From Rhizobium sp. PDO1-076 (lineage in GTDB: Bacteria > Pseudomonadota > Alphaproteobacteria > Rhizobiales > Rhizobiaceae), in NCBI RefSeq assembly GCF_000247475.1, contig NZ_AHZC01000408.1, positions 29,905 through 93,904 of the forward strand: 64,000 nucleotides of DNA, written 5' to 3'. The notes beneath the pieces were generated by a model. It worked only from the letters and a program-made list of their open reading frames with translations, was not told the origin of the DNA and did not search any database. The translations under genes and the position numbers were made by a program. Below are positions 1 to 8,908 of the stretch, piece after piece (positions within the stretch are counted from its first letter, which is position 1; every line of letters begins with the position of its first letter).

Positions 1-148
1 AGAAGAAGGGGCTTTAAAAAACGCGCGGCAGCGCGGTCGCAAGTCTGTCGATGTTGCTTCTGCACGATTGCCGCCGGAACTCCATAAATGCGCATTGGAT
101 GCCTTCTTGCGATGATGACCCAAGAATGTCAACGCAACTCTAATCGAT

Positions 149-154
149 TATAAT
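149..154 (+). promoter_or_regulatory. Possible promoter -10 of the first operon
   Basis: A perfect TATAAT hexamer lies about 125 bp upstream of the first gene. The hexamer 17 bp further upstream, ATGTCA at 126-131, is only a weak -35. The rest of positions 1-280 shows no gene or clear repeat. This is a sequence-pattern call only. Confidence 0.3.
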
Positions 155-280
155 TCCCACCTCGGGTCAGGGTTGGAACCATCATGTTCGATCTTGGCAC
201 AAACGTGACCGAGGTGAAAGCTTGCGCTCCCTATTCCCCCATGCGATCAAACCCCTCTAGCATGAGATGGCTTCGAACTG

Positions 281-1123
281 ATGAATGAATTCCCACCTTT
301 CGAGATTGTAGACGGCCGATATGACAACGGCTTGATCCTGCTTGCCGATCACGCAACCAACCATCTCCCGCACCGCTACGACCGCCTCGGCCTGCCGGAT
401 TCGGCATTCGAGCGCCATATTGCCTATGACATCGGCATCGAGGCGCTGACCCGCGCACTTGCCGCCCGCCTCGGCGTACCGGCGGTGATGTCGCGTTACT
501 CCCGCCTGCTGATCGATCCGAATCGCGGCGAGGACGACCCGACCATCATCATGCGCATCTCCGATGGCGCGATCATCCCCGGCAATCACCCGATTGCACC
601 GGACGAATGGCAGCACCGTATCGAGACCTTTCACCGGCCCTATCATCGCGCCATCGCAGACACGATCGAAAGGGTTGCGACAACCTCCGGCAAGGCGCCC
701 CTCGTGCTGTCGCTGCATTCCTACACCCCCGCCTGGAAGGGCGTGGCGCGTCCCTGGCATGCGGCCGTGTTGTGGGACACCGACCATCGTGCGGTCCGCC
801 CGCTGATCGACCTGCTGAGCGAACCGGGCGACATCCTGGTCGGCGACAACGAGCCCTATGACGGTGCGCTGAAAGGCGACACGATGTATCGTCATTGCAT
901 GACCCGGGGCATCCCGCATGCCCTGCTGGAAGTGCGCCAGGATCTGATCGGCCACGAGGATGGCGTGCTCGCATGGGCCGATCGTCTGGCACCGATCTTT
1001 GGCAGGATGAATGCCGACCCTGCCCTTCATCGCTATCAGGTCCACGCCTCGCGGACTGGCCCCTACCCGACGATGTCGGCGGACCCCATATCCGAAACAC
1101 CCCATGAGGAGTGTGCATCATGA
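281..1123 (+). CDS. N-formylglutamate amidohydrolase family protein (first of two)
   Basis: The 280-residue product matches the N-formylglutamate amidohydrolase (FGase/HutG-type) family. These zinc-dependent deformylases release formate and glutamate at the end of one histidine degradation route, but many rhizobial copies lie outside hut loci and have no proven substrate. Visible motifs are LLADHATNHLP near the N-terminus, SRLLIDPNRGEDDP and the family-typical LSLHSYTP with His146. The stop overlaps the ATG of the DUF1244 gene (ATGA), so the two are probably co-translated. A second, divergent family member lies at 42682-43557 on the opposite strand. No hut gene is nearby, so an acyl-amino-acid deacylase role other than histidine catabolism is possible. 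Confidence 0.85.
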   Translation: MNEFPPFEIVDGRYDNGLILLADHATNHLPHRYDRLGLPDSAFERHIAYDIGIEALTRALAARLGVPAVMSRYSRLLIDPNRGEDDPTIIMRISDGAIIPGNHPIAPDEWQHRIETFHRPYHRAIADTIERVATTSGKAPLVLSLHSYTPAWKGVARPWHAAVLWDTDHRAVRPLIDLLSEPGDILVGDNEPYDGALKGDTMYRHCMTRGIPHALLEVRQDLIGHEDGVLAWADRLAPIFGRMNADPALHRYQVHASRTGPYPTMSADPISETPHEECAS

Positions 1124-1425
1124 CAAAGCTCAGCCAACAACAGCAGCTCGAGTTCGAAGCAGCCGCCTTTCGCCGTCTCGTCGCCCATCTGCGTGATCGG
1201 CCCGATGTGCAGAATATCGACCTGATGAATCTCGCCGGCTTCTGTCGCAACTGCCTGTCAAACTGGTACCTTGACGCCGCCAAGGAGGCAGGCACGGCGC
1301 TGACGCGGGACGAGACGCGCGAGATCGTCTATGGCATGCCCTATGACGAGTGGAAGGCGCAGCATCAGCAGGAAGCCGATGACAAAAAGAAAGCCGCCTT
1401 CGAGCAGAACCGGCCGAAGGAGTGA
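1120..1425 (+). CDS. DUF1244 domain protein
   Basis: This small 101-residue protein belongs to the DUF1244 family of Proteobacteria, whose biochemical role is unknown. The conserved core NLAGFCRNCLSNWY with its two cysteines is clear, followed by the GMPYDEWKAQHQ region and a charged, helical tail. I chose the ATG at 1120, which overlaps the TGA of the upstream amidohydrolase and has GAGGA nine bases ahead. An in-frame GTG at 1111 would only add three residues. Position suggests translational coupling with the upstream gene; that says nothing firm about function. Confidence 0.85.
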   Translation: MTKLSQQQQLEFEAAAFRRLVAHLRDRPDVQNIDLMNLAGFCRNCLSNWYLDAAKEAGTALTRDETREIVYGMPYDEWKAQHQQEADDKKKAAFEQNRPKE

Positions 1426-1515
1426 TCGCCACCGCGTCTTTGGGACTTGACGCGGGGCTTCGTTCACGGCAGTTCATCGCCACCGATAAAATTCCCCCTA
1501 CGAAGGAGATTGCCC

Positions 1516-1785
1516 ATGTCTGATGCTGCCCACGGCGTCGCCCGCGACCAGCTCCGCGCCTTTGTTGAGCGCATCGAGCGTCTCGAAGAAGAAAAGAAGA
1601 CCATCGCCGACGACATCAAGGACGTCTATGGCGAAGCCAAGTCCATGGGCTTCGACACCAAGATCCTCAAGAAGGTCATCGCCCTTCGCAAGAAGGACGA
1701 CCAGGAGCGCATGGAAGAGGACCTGATCCTCGACACCTACCTGCATGCACTCGGCATGATCGAAAATCCGCCGGAAGCCGAATAA
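1516..1785 (+). CDS. DUF2312 domain protein
   Basis: The 89-residue, highly charged protein matches DUF2312 (GapR-like fold family). Its key segments are the coiled-coil start [20 protein letters not shown] and the basic stretch [13 protein letters not shown]. GapR of Caulobacter, a member of this family, is an essential nucleoid-associated protein that binds overtwisted AT-rich DNA ahead of replication forks; this gene probably encodes the equivalent protein. The start at 1516 is supported by AAGGAG at 1503-1508. A longer in-frame opening from 1447 lacks a ribosome-binding site and is not conserved-looking. A strong terminator follows immediately, so it ends its transcription unit. Confidence 0.88.
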   Translation: MSDAAHGVARDQLRAFVERIERLEEEKKTIADDIKDVYGEAKSMGFDTKILKKVIALRKKDDQERMEEDLILDTYLHALGMIENPPEAE

Positions 1786-1806
1786 GCGCTGTCAGCCGAC
1801 ATCAGG

Positions 1807-1831
1807 AACCCGCCCTCGTGGCGGGTTTTTT
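1807..1831 (+). terminator. Rho-independent terminator after the DUF2312 gene
   Basis: Perfect 8-bp stem AACCCGCC / GGCGGGTT with a 5-base loop followed by a run of T. It lies 22 bp after the stop codon. Confidence 0.85.
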
Positions 1832-1924
1832 GTTGCCGTGCTAGGCCGCATCGAAGGTGGGCGCAGATCTGGGAAGGTCTTATGGCCGGGCAAGGCTGCG
1901 CTGCGACCTTCCCGGCTACAAACG

Positions 1925-1952
1925 AAAAACCCGCCGGAGTGGCGGGTTTTTT
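1925..1952 (-). terminator. Bidirectional terminator, mainly for the minus-strand peptidase gene
   Basis: The stem AAAACCCGCC / GGCGGGTTTT is flanked by A and T runs on both sides, so it can work in either direction. It has almost the same stem as the hairpin at 1807 and sits 22 bp beyond the stop of the minus-strand gene. Confidence 0.8.
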
Positions 1953-1974
1953 GTGTCTGGGATTTGCGATGCCG

Positions 1975-3870
1975 CTAAGACTTGGGCTGGCCGAAGCGGC
2001 TTGGATCGACCGAGGTCGCACCCTGCTTGAAGCCGACCGGAATGGCGGTGCCCGGTGCGCTCAGCGAGCGGGCAACGATGCGGGGTGCCTTGACCGGCTT
2101 GCTGACAGTCGCGAACGTGTCCTTGCTCAGTGCCCATTGCGTGATCATGCTCTTGGTCAGCTTTGCACCGCCGGTCATCGCCATGCGCGCCTGTTCGGCC
2201 TCAAGCTCGCTCGGACGGCCACCCTTGGTCGGCAGGCCGGCCTCGACACCATCGGCCTGGCCGACCGGCGTATCGAACATGTCGCCAAACTGCGTCTCGG
2301 GTTCGGCTTCTTCTTCGCGGTCGATCGAGGCAACCTCGATATAACGTGCCGGCTGCTGCGGCTGCGCAGCGGGCGCATCCTCGACCTTGGCCACCGCGGT
2401 CATGTCCTTCGGATAAGCTGCCGGAACCGGGGCTGCAGCCATCTCGGGCTGAGCATTGCCCTTCTCGAGCGCCTCGGCCGCTTCAGGAGACAGGATCGCC
2501 TGCTCGACTTCATCGACTTCCGCTTCGATTTCCGAATCGGCATTCGCGAGCAGCGCTTCGGCAACCGATGGGCGCACAGACGGGACTGGGACCGTCATGC
2601 CGTCAGCCAGCACTGCACCCTCGGTCATTGCCGGATCGATCGATGCCGTCATCACATTCGCGGCAGCACCCTGTTCCGCATTGCCAGGCATGCCGCGCGG
2701 TCCGAGCAGTGTCGGGATCGGGATGTTGACCGCCTGCAGATCAGCGAATTCACTGGCCGGTGCCTCAACCGGAACCGGTACGCCGCTGGCGACCTGGCTG
2801 AGGGCATCCTCGGCCGCATTGCGAGGCGGCTGATAAAGGGCAACGGCAAGACTTGCATCCGCCTGCTTCAGCGAAGGCCGGGCCTGCGGCACAGGCAGCG
2901 CCGCAAGCGACGGCTGCTCGACGCCCGGCAGGGCGCTGGCGACCATAACCGGTTCGGCGGCGGTCACGACGGCTGGCGCCGGTTCCTCGCGCTGCGGCTG
3001 CGCGGCGACGGCGGGACGCTCGGACGGCACGCTGACATCTTCTTCCTCGTCCTCGTCACCACCGCCAAACAGCATGGCAAGCAGGTTCTTCGAACGCGAC
3101 GGGCTCTTAGCTTCCGCCATCAGGATCGTATTGCCGGAGGCCAGACGCTTCTTGTACTCAGCCATTGCCTGCTGGTAGCCCGGCAGCGGCTTGCCGTCCG
3201 AAGGAAGGTGAACCGTCTTGCCGTCGGGGAACAAGCGAACGAGATCCTGGCGGTTCATCCGCGGCCAAGCGCGCACGCCGCCGACATCCAGATGGACAAA
3301 CGGCGAACCGGAATTCGGATAGTAACCGACGCCACCGGCCTGCAGCTTCACGCCGTTCTCGCGAATCGTCTTCAGCGAAACGCCCGGAATGTAGAAGTCC
3401 ATCGCCGTGCCGCGCATGTGCTGGCTTTCCTTGGCCACGCCTTTCGAGCGGGACCTCAGCATGGCGTTGGTCTGCGGCGAACGATAGCCGGATACGGCCT
3501 TGATATAACCCTTGCCGCCGGAGCGCTTGTAGACTTCCCACACCAGATCGAACAGGCGCGGATCCATCTTGGTCGGCTCGTTGCGACGCCAGTCGCGGAG
3601 AATGTAATTGAGTTGCTTCAGACCCTTCGGGTCGTAGCGGCCATTGCGCTTGAACGTGATCGACGCTTTTTCGCCCGTGTGGACGAATTCGATGTTCAGC
3701 GTCCGGGTTTCGGCCGAAGCCGTCCTGGCCGTACCAACAAGCAAAAACGCACTGATAAAAAACATCGCGAACAGCGGCAGCAAAAGCCTCTTCGCGAAAT
3801 GCGCGCAAGCAATCCGGGCCAAGCGCCCGTTTTGCTTATGAGGCGCGCTAATGTCCTGCGATGTATGCAA
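1975..3870 (-). CDS. DUF882 (YcbK/M15-like) peptidoglycan peptidase with long disordered tail
   Basis: The N-terminal third matches the DUF882/YcbK group of M15-like zinc peptidases, which are thought to trim peptidoglycan peptides in the periplasm. A hydrophobic export signal spans about residues 27-53 (cleavage near TASA-ET). The zinc-site pattern is visible as SGYRS (127-131), H151 and D158 in SQHMRGTAMDF, and H193 in FVHLDVGG. From about residue 240 to 631 the chain is Ala/Pro/Glu-rich and looks disordered; YcbK itself is only about 180 residues. The start is uncertain: the first codon used here is TTG at 3870, another TTG lies at 3822, and no in-frame ATG precedes residue 36. Confidence 0.8.
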   Translation of the reverse strand: MHTSQDISAPHKQNGRLARIACAHFAKRLLLPLFAMFFISAFLLVGTARTASAETRTLNIEFVHTGEKASITFKRNGRYDPKGLKQLNYILRDWRRNEPTKMDPRLFDLVWEVYKRSGGKGYIKAVSGYRSPQTNAMLRSRSKGVAKESQHMRGTAMDFYIPGVSLKTIRENGVKLQAGGVGYYPNSGSPFVHLDVGGVRAWPRMNRQDLVRLFPDGKTVHLPSDGKPLPGYQQAMAEYKKRLASGNTILMAEAKSPSRSKNLLAMLFGGGDEDEEEDVSVPSERPAVAAQPQREEPAPAVVTAAEPVMVASALPGVEQPSLAALPVPQARPSLKQADASLAVALYQPPRNAAEDALSQVASGVPVPVEAPASEFADLQAVNIPIPTLLGPRGMPGNAEQGAAANVMTASIDPAMTEGAVLADGMTVPVPSVRPSVAEALLANADSEIEAEVDEVEQAILSPEAAEALEKGNAQPEMAAAPVPAAYPKDMTAVAKVEDAPAAQPQQPARYIEVASIDREEEAEPETQFGDMFDTPVGQADGVEAGLPTKGGRPSELEAEQARMAMTGGAKLTKSMITQWALSKDTFATVSKPVKAPRIVARSLSAPGTAIPVGFKQGATSVDPSRFGQPKS

Positions 3871-4054
3871 TGCAATCCCCGTCCAAAGACTACGTCCCAG
3901 GCAAACTCAAATGAATGTCAAATGCGGTCTTAGCATGGCAAATCTGCCACAGATCCGCAAGCAATCCATATATAGTGAACGCTTGCCTAACAAGTGCTTA
4001 GCATGTGGTAAGCGATTAAGCTTACCCCAGAGTTAACACTGGACAAAGTCGGAA

Positions 4055-5593
4055 TCAGGCCGCGTGCTTTTGCGGATCGTCCGGATCGATCCCGTAATCC
4101 TTGAGTTTGCGATAAAGCGTCGATCGGCCGATACCCAGTTTGCGTGCCACTTGGCTCATCTGCCCACGGTAGAATTTCAACGCGAAACGGATCAATTCCT
4201 CTTCAATTTCAGCGAGTTTCCGAACGTTCCCGGCTTCATCAGTGCTGATGATAACATTGCCCTGGCCACCGGTAGCGACCGGAGGAGGTGCTGTCTGTGG
4301 TGCCGCAAAACTGGCCGTACGTTCCGCCAGTGCCGCCTGCACCCTCGCCATCGTGGTCGGCTCGTTCAGACCCGCTGGAACGTCATGACTGTGTCCAGCG
4401 GTGCGGGTTGTGGATACCTGCGACGCTATATGCGGAAAATCTGATTCGCCGAGGACGCTACTTTCGGCAAGCACGACAGCTCGGAAAATCGCGTTTTCAA
4501 GCTGGCGGGTATTTCCCGGCCAGTCGAACGCGGTGAGCAGTGCAATGGCCGATGAATCGATCTGCAAGGTCTTGACCAGCCGCTGCTCGAGCGAGAAGCG
4601 CTCGACAAATGCCCGAACCAGATGCGGAATGTCCTCCTTACGCCGCCTGAGCGCGGCAATCGTGATCGGAAAGACGTTCAGGCGGTAGTACAGATCCTCG
4701 CGGAACCGGCCAGCTTTCACCTCCTCGATCAGATCCTTATTGGTCGACAGGATCAACCGGACATTGACCTTGCGCGATTTGCGCGAGGCGCCGCCGTCTA
4801 GCTCACCGGACTGCACGAGTTCCAGCAGCCGGATTTGAGCCGGTGCCGACAACTCGCTGATTTCCTCTATGAAAAGAGATCCGCCATCCGCATCGGAAAT
4901 CTTACCGGGTGCGACTTCACCATCGGCCGCAACGCCGCGCTCGCTGCCAAACAGTGCCTCCTCGATTTGGCTCGGTGCGGCAGCGTTGCAATTGATCAGG
5001 ACGAAAGGCCTGGAAGCGCGATCGCTTGCCGCATGAATGGCCCGCGCGATCAATTCCTTGCCGACACCCGCCTCGCCTTCGAGCATAACCGGAATGGCAG
5101 ACTGCGCCGCCCGGCGGCCGAGCTCGACAACACGCGACATGGCCGCGCTGACCGACACCACATCGGAAAAACTGACCGCACCGCTGCGCGCTCGGCGCGG
5201 TGCCTTGCCCTGCAGGCTGCTGTGATGGATCTTCAGGGCCGCCTGCAAGGCCCCCATCAGGCGCTCCGGCGCAAACGGCTTGACCAGGAAGTCGAAAGCT
5301 CCGCCGCGGACGGCGGAAAGCGCGGTATCGGTCGCTCCATCCGCGGTCAACACGACCGCCGGGATCGTCGGATTGATGTCGGAGAGCGTTGACAGAAGTG
5401 TTGCCGGCAAGCCATTGCAGGAGGAGGCATCCACCAGCACGACATTGATCGCATCGCGATTGCGCCGCAGGATTTCAATCCCGGCATGCGGCGTCTCGGC
5501 CATGTGAGCAATATGCCCTTGCGCCTCGATCGCGAACTTCAGTGTCCGACGCTGTGTCGGATCCTCATCGATAACTAGGATATGTGCGGTCAA
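4055..5593 (-). CDS. NtrC-family response regulator lacking the GAFTGA loop
   Basis: The 512-residue protein has three domains. The receiver domain (about 1-120) has D9/D11, phospho-acceptor D55 and K105. The AAA+ domain (about 145-390) has Walker A GEAGVGKE (173-180) and Walker B-like GGSLFIEEI. A Fis-type HTH is at the end (about 478-500, QVARKLGIGRSTLYRKL). Normal family members carry GAFTGA just after the LFG(H/S)E motif to contact sigma-54. Here LFGSERG is followed by VAADGEVAPGKISDADGG, so that loop is absent. The Walker B aspartate is also Glu. It may therefore act on sigma-70 promoters or as a repressor. The start is TTG, supported by GGGGAG upstream. No partner kinase gene is adjacent. 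Confidence 0.85.
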   Translation of the reverse strand: MTAHILVIDEDPTQRRTLKFAIEAQGHIAHMAETPHAGIEILRRNRDAINVVLVDASSCNGLPATLLSTLSDINPTIPAVVLTADGATDTALSAVRGGAFDFLVKPFAPERLMGALQAALKIHHSSLQGKAPRRARSGAVSFSDVVSVSAAMSRVVELGRRAAQSAIPVMLEGEAGVGKELIARAIHAASDRASRPFVLINCNAAAPSQIEEALFGSERGVAADGEVAPGKISDADGGSLFIEEISELSAPAQIRLLELVQSGELDGGASRKSRKVNVRLILSTNKDLIEEVKAGRFREDLYYRLNVFPITIAALRRRKEDIPHLVRAFVERFSLEQRLVKTLQIDSSAIALLTAFDWPGNTRQLENAIFRAVVLAESSVLGESDFPHIASQVSTTRTAGHSHDVPAGLNEPTTMARVQAALAERTASFAAPQTAPPPVATGGQGNVIISTDEAGNVRKLAEIEEELIRFALKFYRGQMSQVARKLGIGRSTLYRKLKDYGIDPDDPQKHAA

Positions 5594-5852
5594 CGGTGAC
5601 TCCCCGGATCCATGCTGGCGCGTTCGCGCTCCTGGGTCTTTTCAAGCGGGGAGCCTGCCAGAAAGGACTGAACATGTTCTTTGAAGAAATGCTCGCATTT
5701 TAACCGTCTCTAACCTGATTTGGCACAATCCACAGGCGCAGACCGCATCAAGGCACACCCTTTCGATGCCAACTCGGATCAGTTCTGGTGCTTGCCGTCC
5801 GGCCACCGACTGACTACATCTCCCACGCGACCGAGAGAGAAAGGATACCACC

Positions 5853-7727
5853 ATGATGATCGACCGAAGCCCCGCCGTGACCCCGCTCATGCGCACTGCG
5901 GCCACCGGCTCCGCAGCGGCGTCCCCCGTTCAGGCCTCGACCCTTGGTGATCTGCCCACATGGAAACTGGAAGATCTCTATCCCTCGCAGACCGGCCCGG
6001 AATTTCTCGGCGCCGTCGAAAAGGCCGCCAGCGATGCGCTGGCCTTTGAAGTGAAATGGAAGGGCAAGCTGGCCAACGCACTCGAAACAGTCGGTCCCGA
6101 AAGCGTCGCCGTCGCGCTGCAGGAACTGGATGCGCTGGAAGACCTGATCGGCCGCATCGGCTCCTATGCCGGTCTCACCTACTATTCCGACATGATCAAC
6201 CCGGCAAACGGCAAGTTCTTCGGCGACATCCAGGCCAAGCTCACGGATGTTTCCGCCCGCTTGCTGTTTTTCCCGCTCGAACTCAACCGCCTGGATGACG
6301 ACGCCGTTGATGCGGCCATCGGCCGCGATCCGGCGCTCGCCCATTTCAAGCCGTGGATCGTCGACCTGCGCAAGGACAAGCCGTTCCAACTCGACGACCG
6401 GATTGAACAGTTGTTTCTTGAAAAGTCGCAGACGGGCGCTGCGGCCTTCAACCGTCTGTTCGACGAGACGCTGGCCTCGCTGCGTTTCAAGGTCGACGAT
6501 CAGGAAATGCCTCTCGAACCGACCCTGACCATGCTGCAGGACGCCGATCCGGCCCGGCGCGCCAAGGCCGCCGAAGCCCTGTCGAAGACCTTCAAAGACA
6601 ATATCCGCGTCTTCGTCCTGGTCACCAACACGCTGGCCAAGGACAAGGAAATCTCCGACCGCTGGCGCGGCTTCGACGACATCGCCGACTCGCGCCATCT
6701 TGCCAACCGTGTCGAACGCGAGGTTGTGGATGCGCTGGCGACAGCAGTGCAGGAAGCTTATCCGCGCCTGTCCCATCGCTACTACACCATGAAGGCCAAG
6801 TGGCTCGGCATGGACCAGATGAATTTCTGGGACCGCAACGCACCGCTGCCGGAAACCTCCGACCGCCTCATTCCCTGGGATGAAGCCCGCGAGATGGTGC
6901 TGTCGGCCTATGGCGGCTTTGCGCCGGAAATGGCCGAGATCGCCAGCCGCTTCTTCGACGGCGGCTGGATCGATGCCCCGGCCCGCCCCGGCAAGGCGCC
7001 GGGCGCCTTTGCCCATCCGACGGTTCCCTCTGCGCACCCCTATGTGCTGCTCAACTATCTCGGCAAACCGCGCGACGTGATGACGCTCGCCCATGAGCTC
7101 GGCCATGGCGTGCACCAGGTTCTCGCCGGCGAACAGGGTGCGATGATGTCGCAAACCCCGCTGACCCTCGCCGAAACCGCCTCCGTCTTCGGCGAAATGC
7201 TGACCTTCCGAGCCCTTCTCGACAAGACGACCGACAAGCGGGAGAGGAAGGCCATGCTCGCCCAGAAGGTCGAGGACATGATCAACACGGTCGTGCGCCA
7301 GATCGCCTTCTACCAGTTCGAGCGCAAGATCCATGCGGCCCGCAAGGAAGGCGAACTGACCGCAGAAAAGATCGGCGAACTCTGGCTCTCGGTCCAGGAA
7401 GAAAGCCTCGGCCCGGCGATCAAGATCTCGGAAGGTTATGAGACGTGGTGGGCCTATATCCCCCACTTCATCCACTCGCCCTTTTATGTCTATGCCTATG
7501 CCTTCGGCGACTGCCTGGTGAACTCACTCTATGCCGTCTACCAGAATGCCGAGGACGGCTTCCAGCAGAAATATTTCGAACTATTGAAGGCCGGCGGCAC
7601 CAAGCATCATTCCGAGCTTCTGGCACCCTTCGGCCTCGACGCCACCGATCCGTCGTTCTGGACCAAGGGTCTGTCGATGATAGAGGGCCTGATCGACGAG
7701 CTGGAAGCGCTTGATACGGCAGCTTGA
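5853..7727 (+). CDS. pepF: M3B family oligoendopeptidase F
   Basis: The 624-residue protein is a PepF-type zinc oligopeptidase that cuts short peptides in the cytoplasm. The zinc motif HELGH is at residues 414-418 within MTLAHELGHGVHQVLAG, and the third ligand region LAETASVFGEML follows, as in family M3. No signal peptide is seen. The start ATG at 5853 has a purine-rich GAGAAAGGA upstream. The pabB gene begins 20 bp after the stop, so the two could be co-transcribed although their functions are unrelated. Confidence 0.92.
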   Translation: MMIDRSPAVTPLMRTAATGSAAASPVQASTLGDLPTWKLEDLYPSQTGPEFLGAVEKAASDALAFEVKWKGKLANALETVGPESVAVALQELDALEDLIGRIGSYAGLTYYSDMINPANGKFFGDIQAKLTDVSARLLFFPLELNRLDDDAVDAAIGRDPALAHFKPWIVDLRKDKPFQLDDRIEQLFLEKSQTGAAAFNRLFDETLASLRFKVDDQEMPLEPTLTMLQDADPARRAKAAEALSKTFKDNIRVFVLVTNTLAKDKEISDRWRGFDDIADSRHLANRVEREVVDALATAVQEAYPRLSHRYYTMKAKWLGMDQMNFWDRNAPLPETSDRLIPWDEAREMVLSAYGGFAPEMAEIASRFFDGGWIDAPARPGKAPGAFAHPTVPSAHPYVLLNYLGKPRDVMTLAHELGHGVHQVLAGEQGAMMSQTPLTLAETASVFGEMLTFRALLDKTTDKRERKAMLAQKVEDMINTVVRQIAFYQFERKIHAARKEGELTAEKIGELWLSVQEESLGPAIKISEGYETWWAYIPHFIHSPFYVYAYAFGDCLVNSLYAVYQNAEDGFQQKYFELLKAGGTKHHSELLAPFGLDATDPSFWTKGLSMIEGLIDELEALDTAA

Positions 7728-7747
7728 GCAGGAGACGCCGACGCCCC

Positions 7748-8908
7748 ATGGGTGACCATGCCCCTTACGTGCTTTTCCGCGATGATCCGCGCGGCGAGAG
7801 CCTCGTCTTTGCCGAACCGCGCGACCTGATCGTCGCACGGAGGGCAGACGAGGTTCTGCCGGCACTTGCCCGTCTGGAAAAGGCACGGCGAGCCGGAAAG
7901 TGGCTGGCGGGTTTCCTCTCCTACGAAGCCGGCTTTGTCTTCGAGGATAAGCTCCGGCCCTTCATCGAGGACAATCGTGAAACGCCACTGCTTGCTTTTG
8001 GCATATTCGATGCGCCACAGGCCAACGACCATCCTTTGGCCTTCGCGCCACATGCCATTCCCAATGCCCCGCTGTTGAATGATCTGCGCGCAGCCTGGGA
8101 CCTGCCGACCTATACCGACCGCTTCGAGCGACTGCACCAGCACCTGCGCAAGGGCGATTGCTATCAGGCCAACCTGACCATGCCGATCACGGCAACCTGG
8201 TCGGGCGATGCGCGCGCGGCCTTCTGGTCGCTGATCGCCCGCCAACCCGTTCACTACGGCGCCCTGATCGACTTCGGCGGCCCGGTCATCCTGTCGCGGT
8301 CCCCGGAACTCTTCTTTGCCGTCGATGAAGACGGTTATATCGAAACGCATCCGATGAAGGGCACGGCCGCGCGCGGAGCGACGCCCGAAGAAGACGAGGC
8401 CATCATCGCGGCCATGCTGGCGGACGAAAAGACACAAGCCGAAAACCGCATGATCGTCGATCTGCTGCGCAACGACATCTCGGTGATTTCCGAGGTCGGC
8501 ACGCTTTCGGTTCCCAAACTGTTTGCCATTGAGACCTACCCGACCGTGCACCAGATGGTCAGCCATATCAGGGCAAAGCTGCGGCCGGACATCGGTCTGC
8601 CGGAGATCCTTTCGGCCCTTTTTCCCTGCGGCTCGATCACCGGCGCGCCGAAAATGTGGGCGATGCGCATCCTGCACGAACTGGAGGCAAGACCACGCGA
8701 TGCCTATTGCGGCGCGATCGGCTATTGCGATCCGGCCGGCCCGATGCGTTTTTCCGTTGCGATCCGCACGTTGACCCTTTTCAATGACAACAGAGCCGTC
8801 TTCAATGTCGGCGGCGGCATCGTCTTCGATTCGAAGGCGGAGGCCGAATATGACGAATGTCTGTTGAAGGCGCGCTTTGCCGTGGGGAACGAATGGATTT
8901 CTCGCTGA
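7748..8908 (+). CDS. pabB: Aminodeoxychorismate synthase component I
   Basis: The protein is a chorismate-binding enzyme that converts chorismate and ammonia (from PabA glutaminase) into 4-amino-4-deoxychorismate for folate synthesis. Family signatures include KGDCYQANLT, SRSPELFF, the catalytic lysine motif HPMKGTAARG, RMIVDLLRND and LFPCGSITGAPK. I chose ATG 7748 (386 residues), with AGGAGA upstream at 7730. A TTG at 7724 overlapping the pepF stop would add eight mostly arginine residues. The next gene encodes the lyase of the same pathway and overlaps by 16 bp. No pabA glutaminase gene is present in the window. Confidence 0.9.
   Translation: MGDHAPYVLFRDDPRGESLVFAEPRDLIVARRADEVLPALARLEKARRAGKWLAGFLSYEAGFVFEDKLRPFIEDNRETPLLAFGIFDAPQANDHPLAFAPHAIPNAPLLNDLRAAWDLPTYTDRFERLHQHLRKGDCYQANLTMPITATWSGDARAAFWSLIARQPVHYGALIDFGGPVILSRSPELFFAVDEDGYIETHPMKGTAARGATPEEDEAIIAAMLADEKTQAENRMIVDLLRNDISVISEVGTLSVPKLFAIETYPTVHQMVSHIRAKLRPDIGLPEILSALFPCGSITGAPKMWAMRILHELEARPRDAYCGAIGYCDPAGPMRFSVAIRTLTLFNDNRAVFNVGGGIVFDSKAEAEYDECLLKARFAVGNEWISR

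Noticed and set aside
1882..3933. A 683-codon plus-strand open frame opposite the DUF882 gene
   Set aside because: Composition is Arg/Leu/Gly-rich without domain pattern, it runs through the terminator at 1925, and the opposite strand encodes a recognisable peptidase.
5814..7475. A 553-codon minus-strand open frame opposite pepF
   Set aside because: The HELGH zinc protease lies on the plus strand; the reverse frame has no family match by eye.
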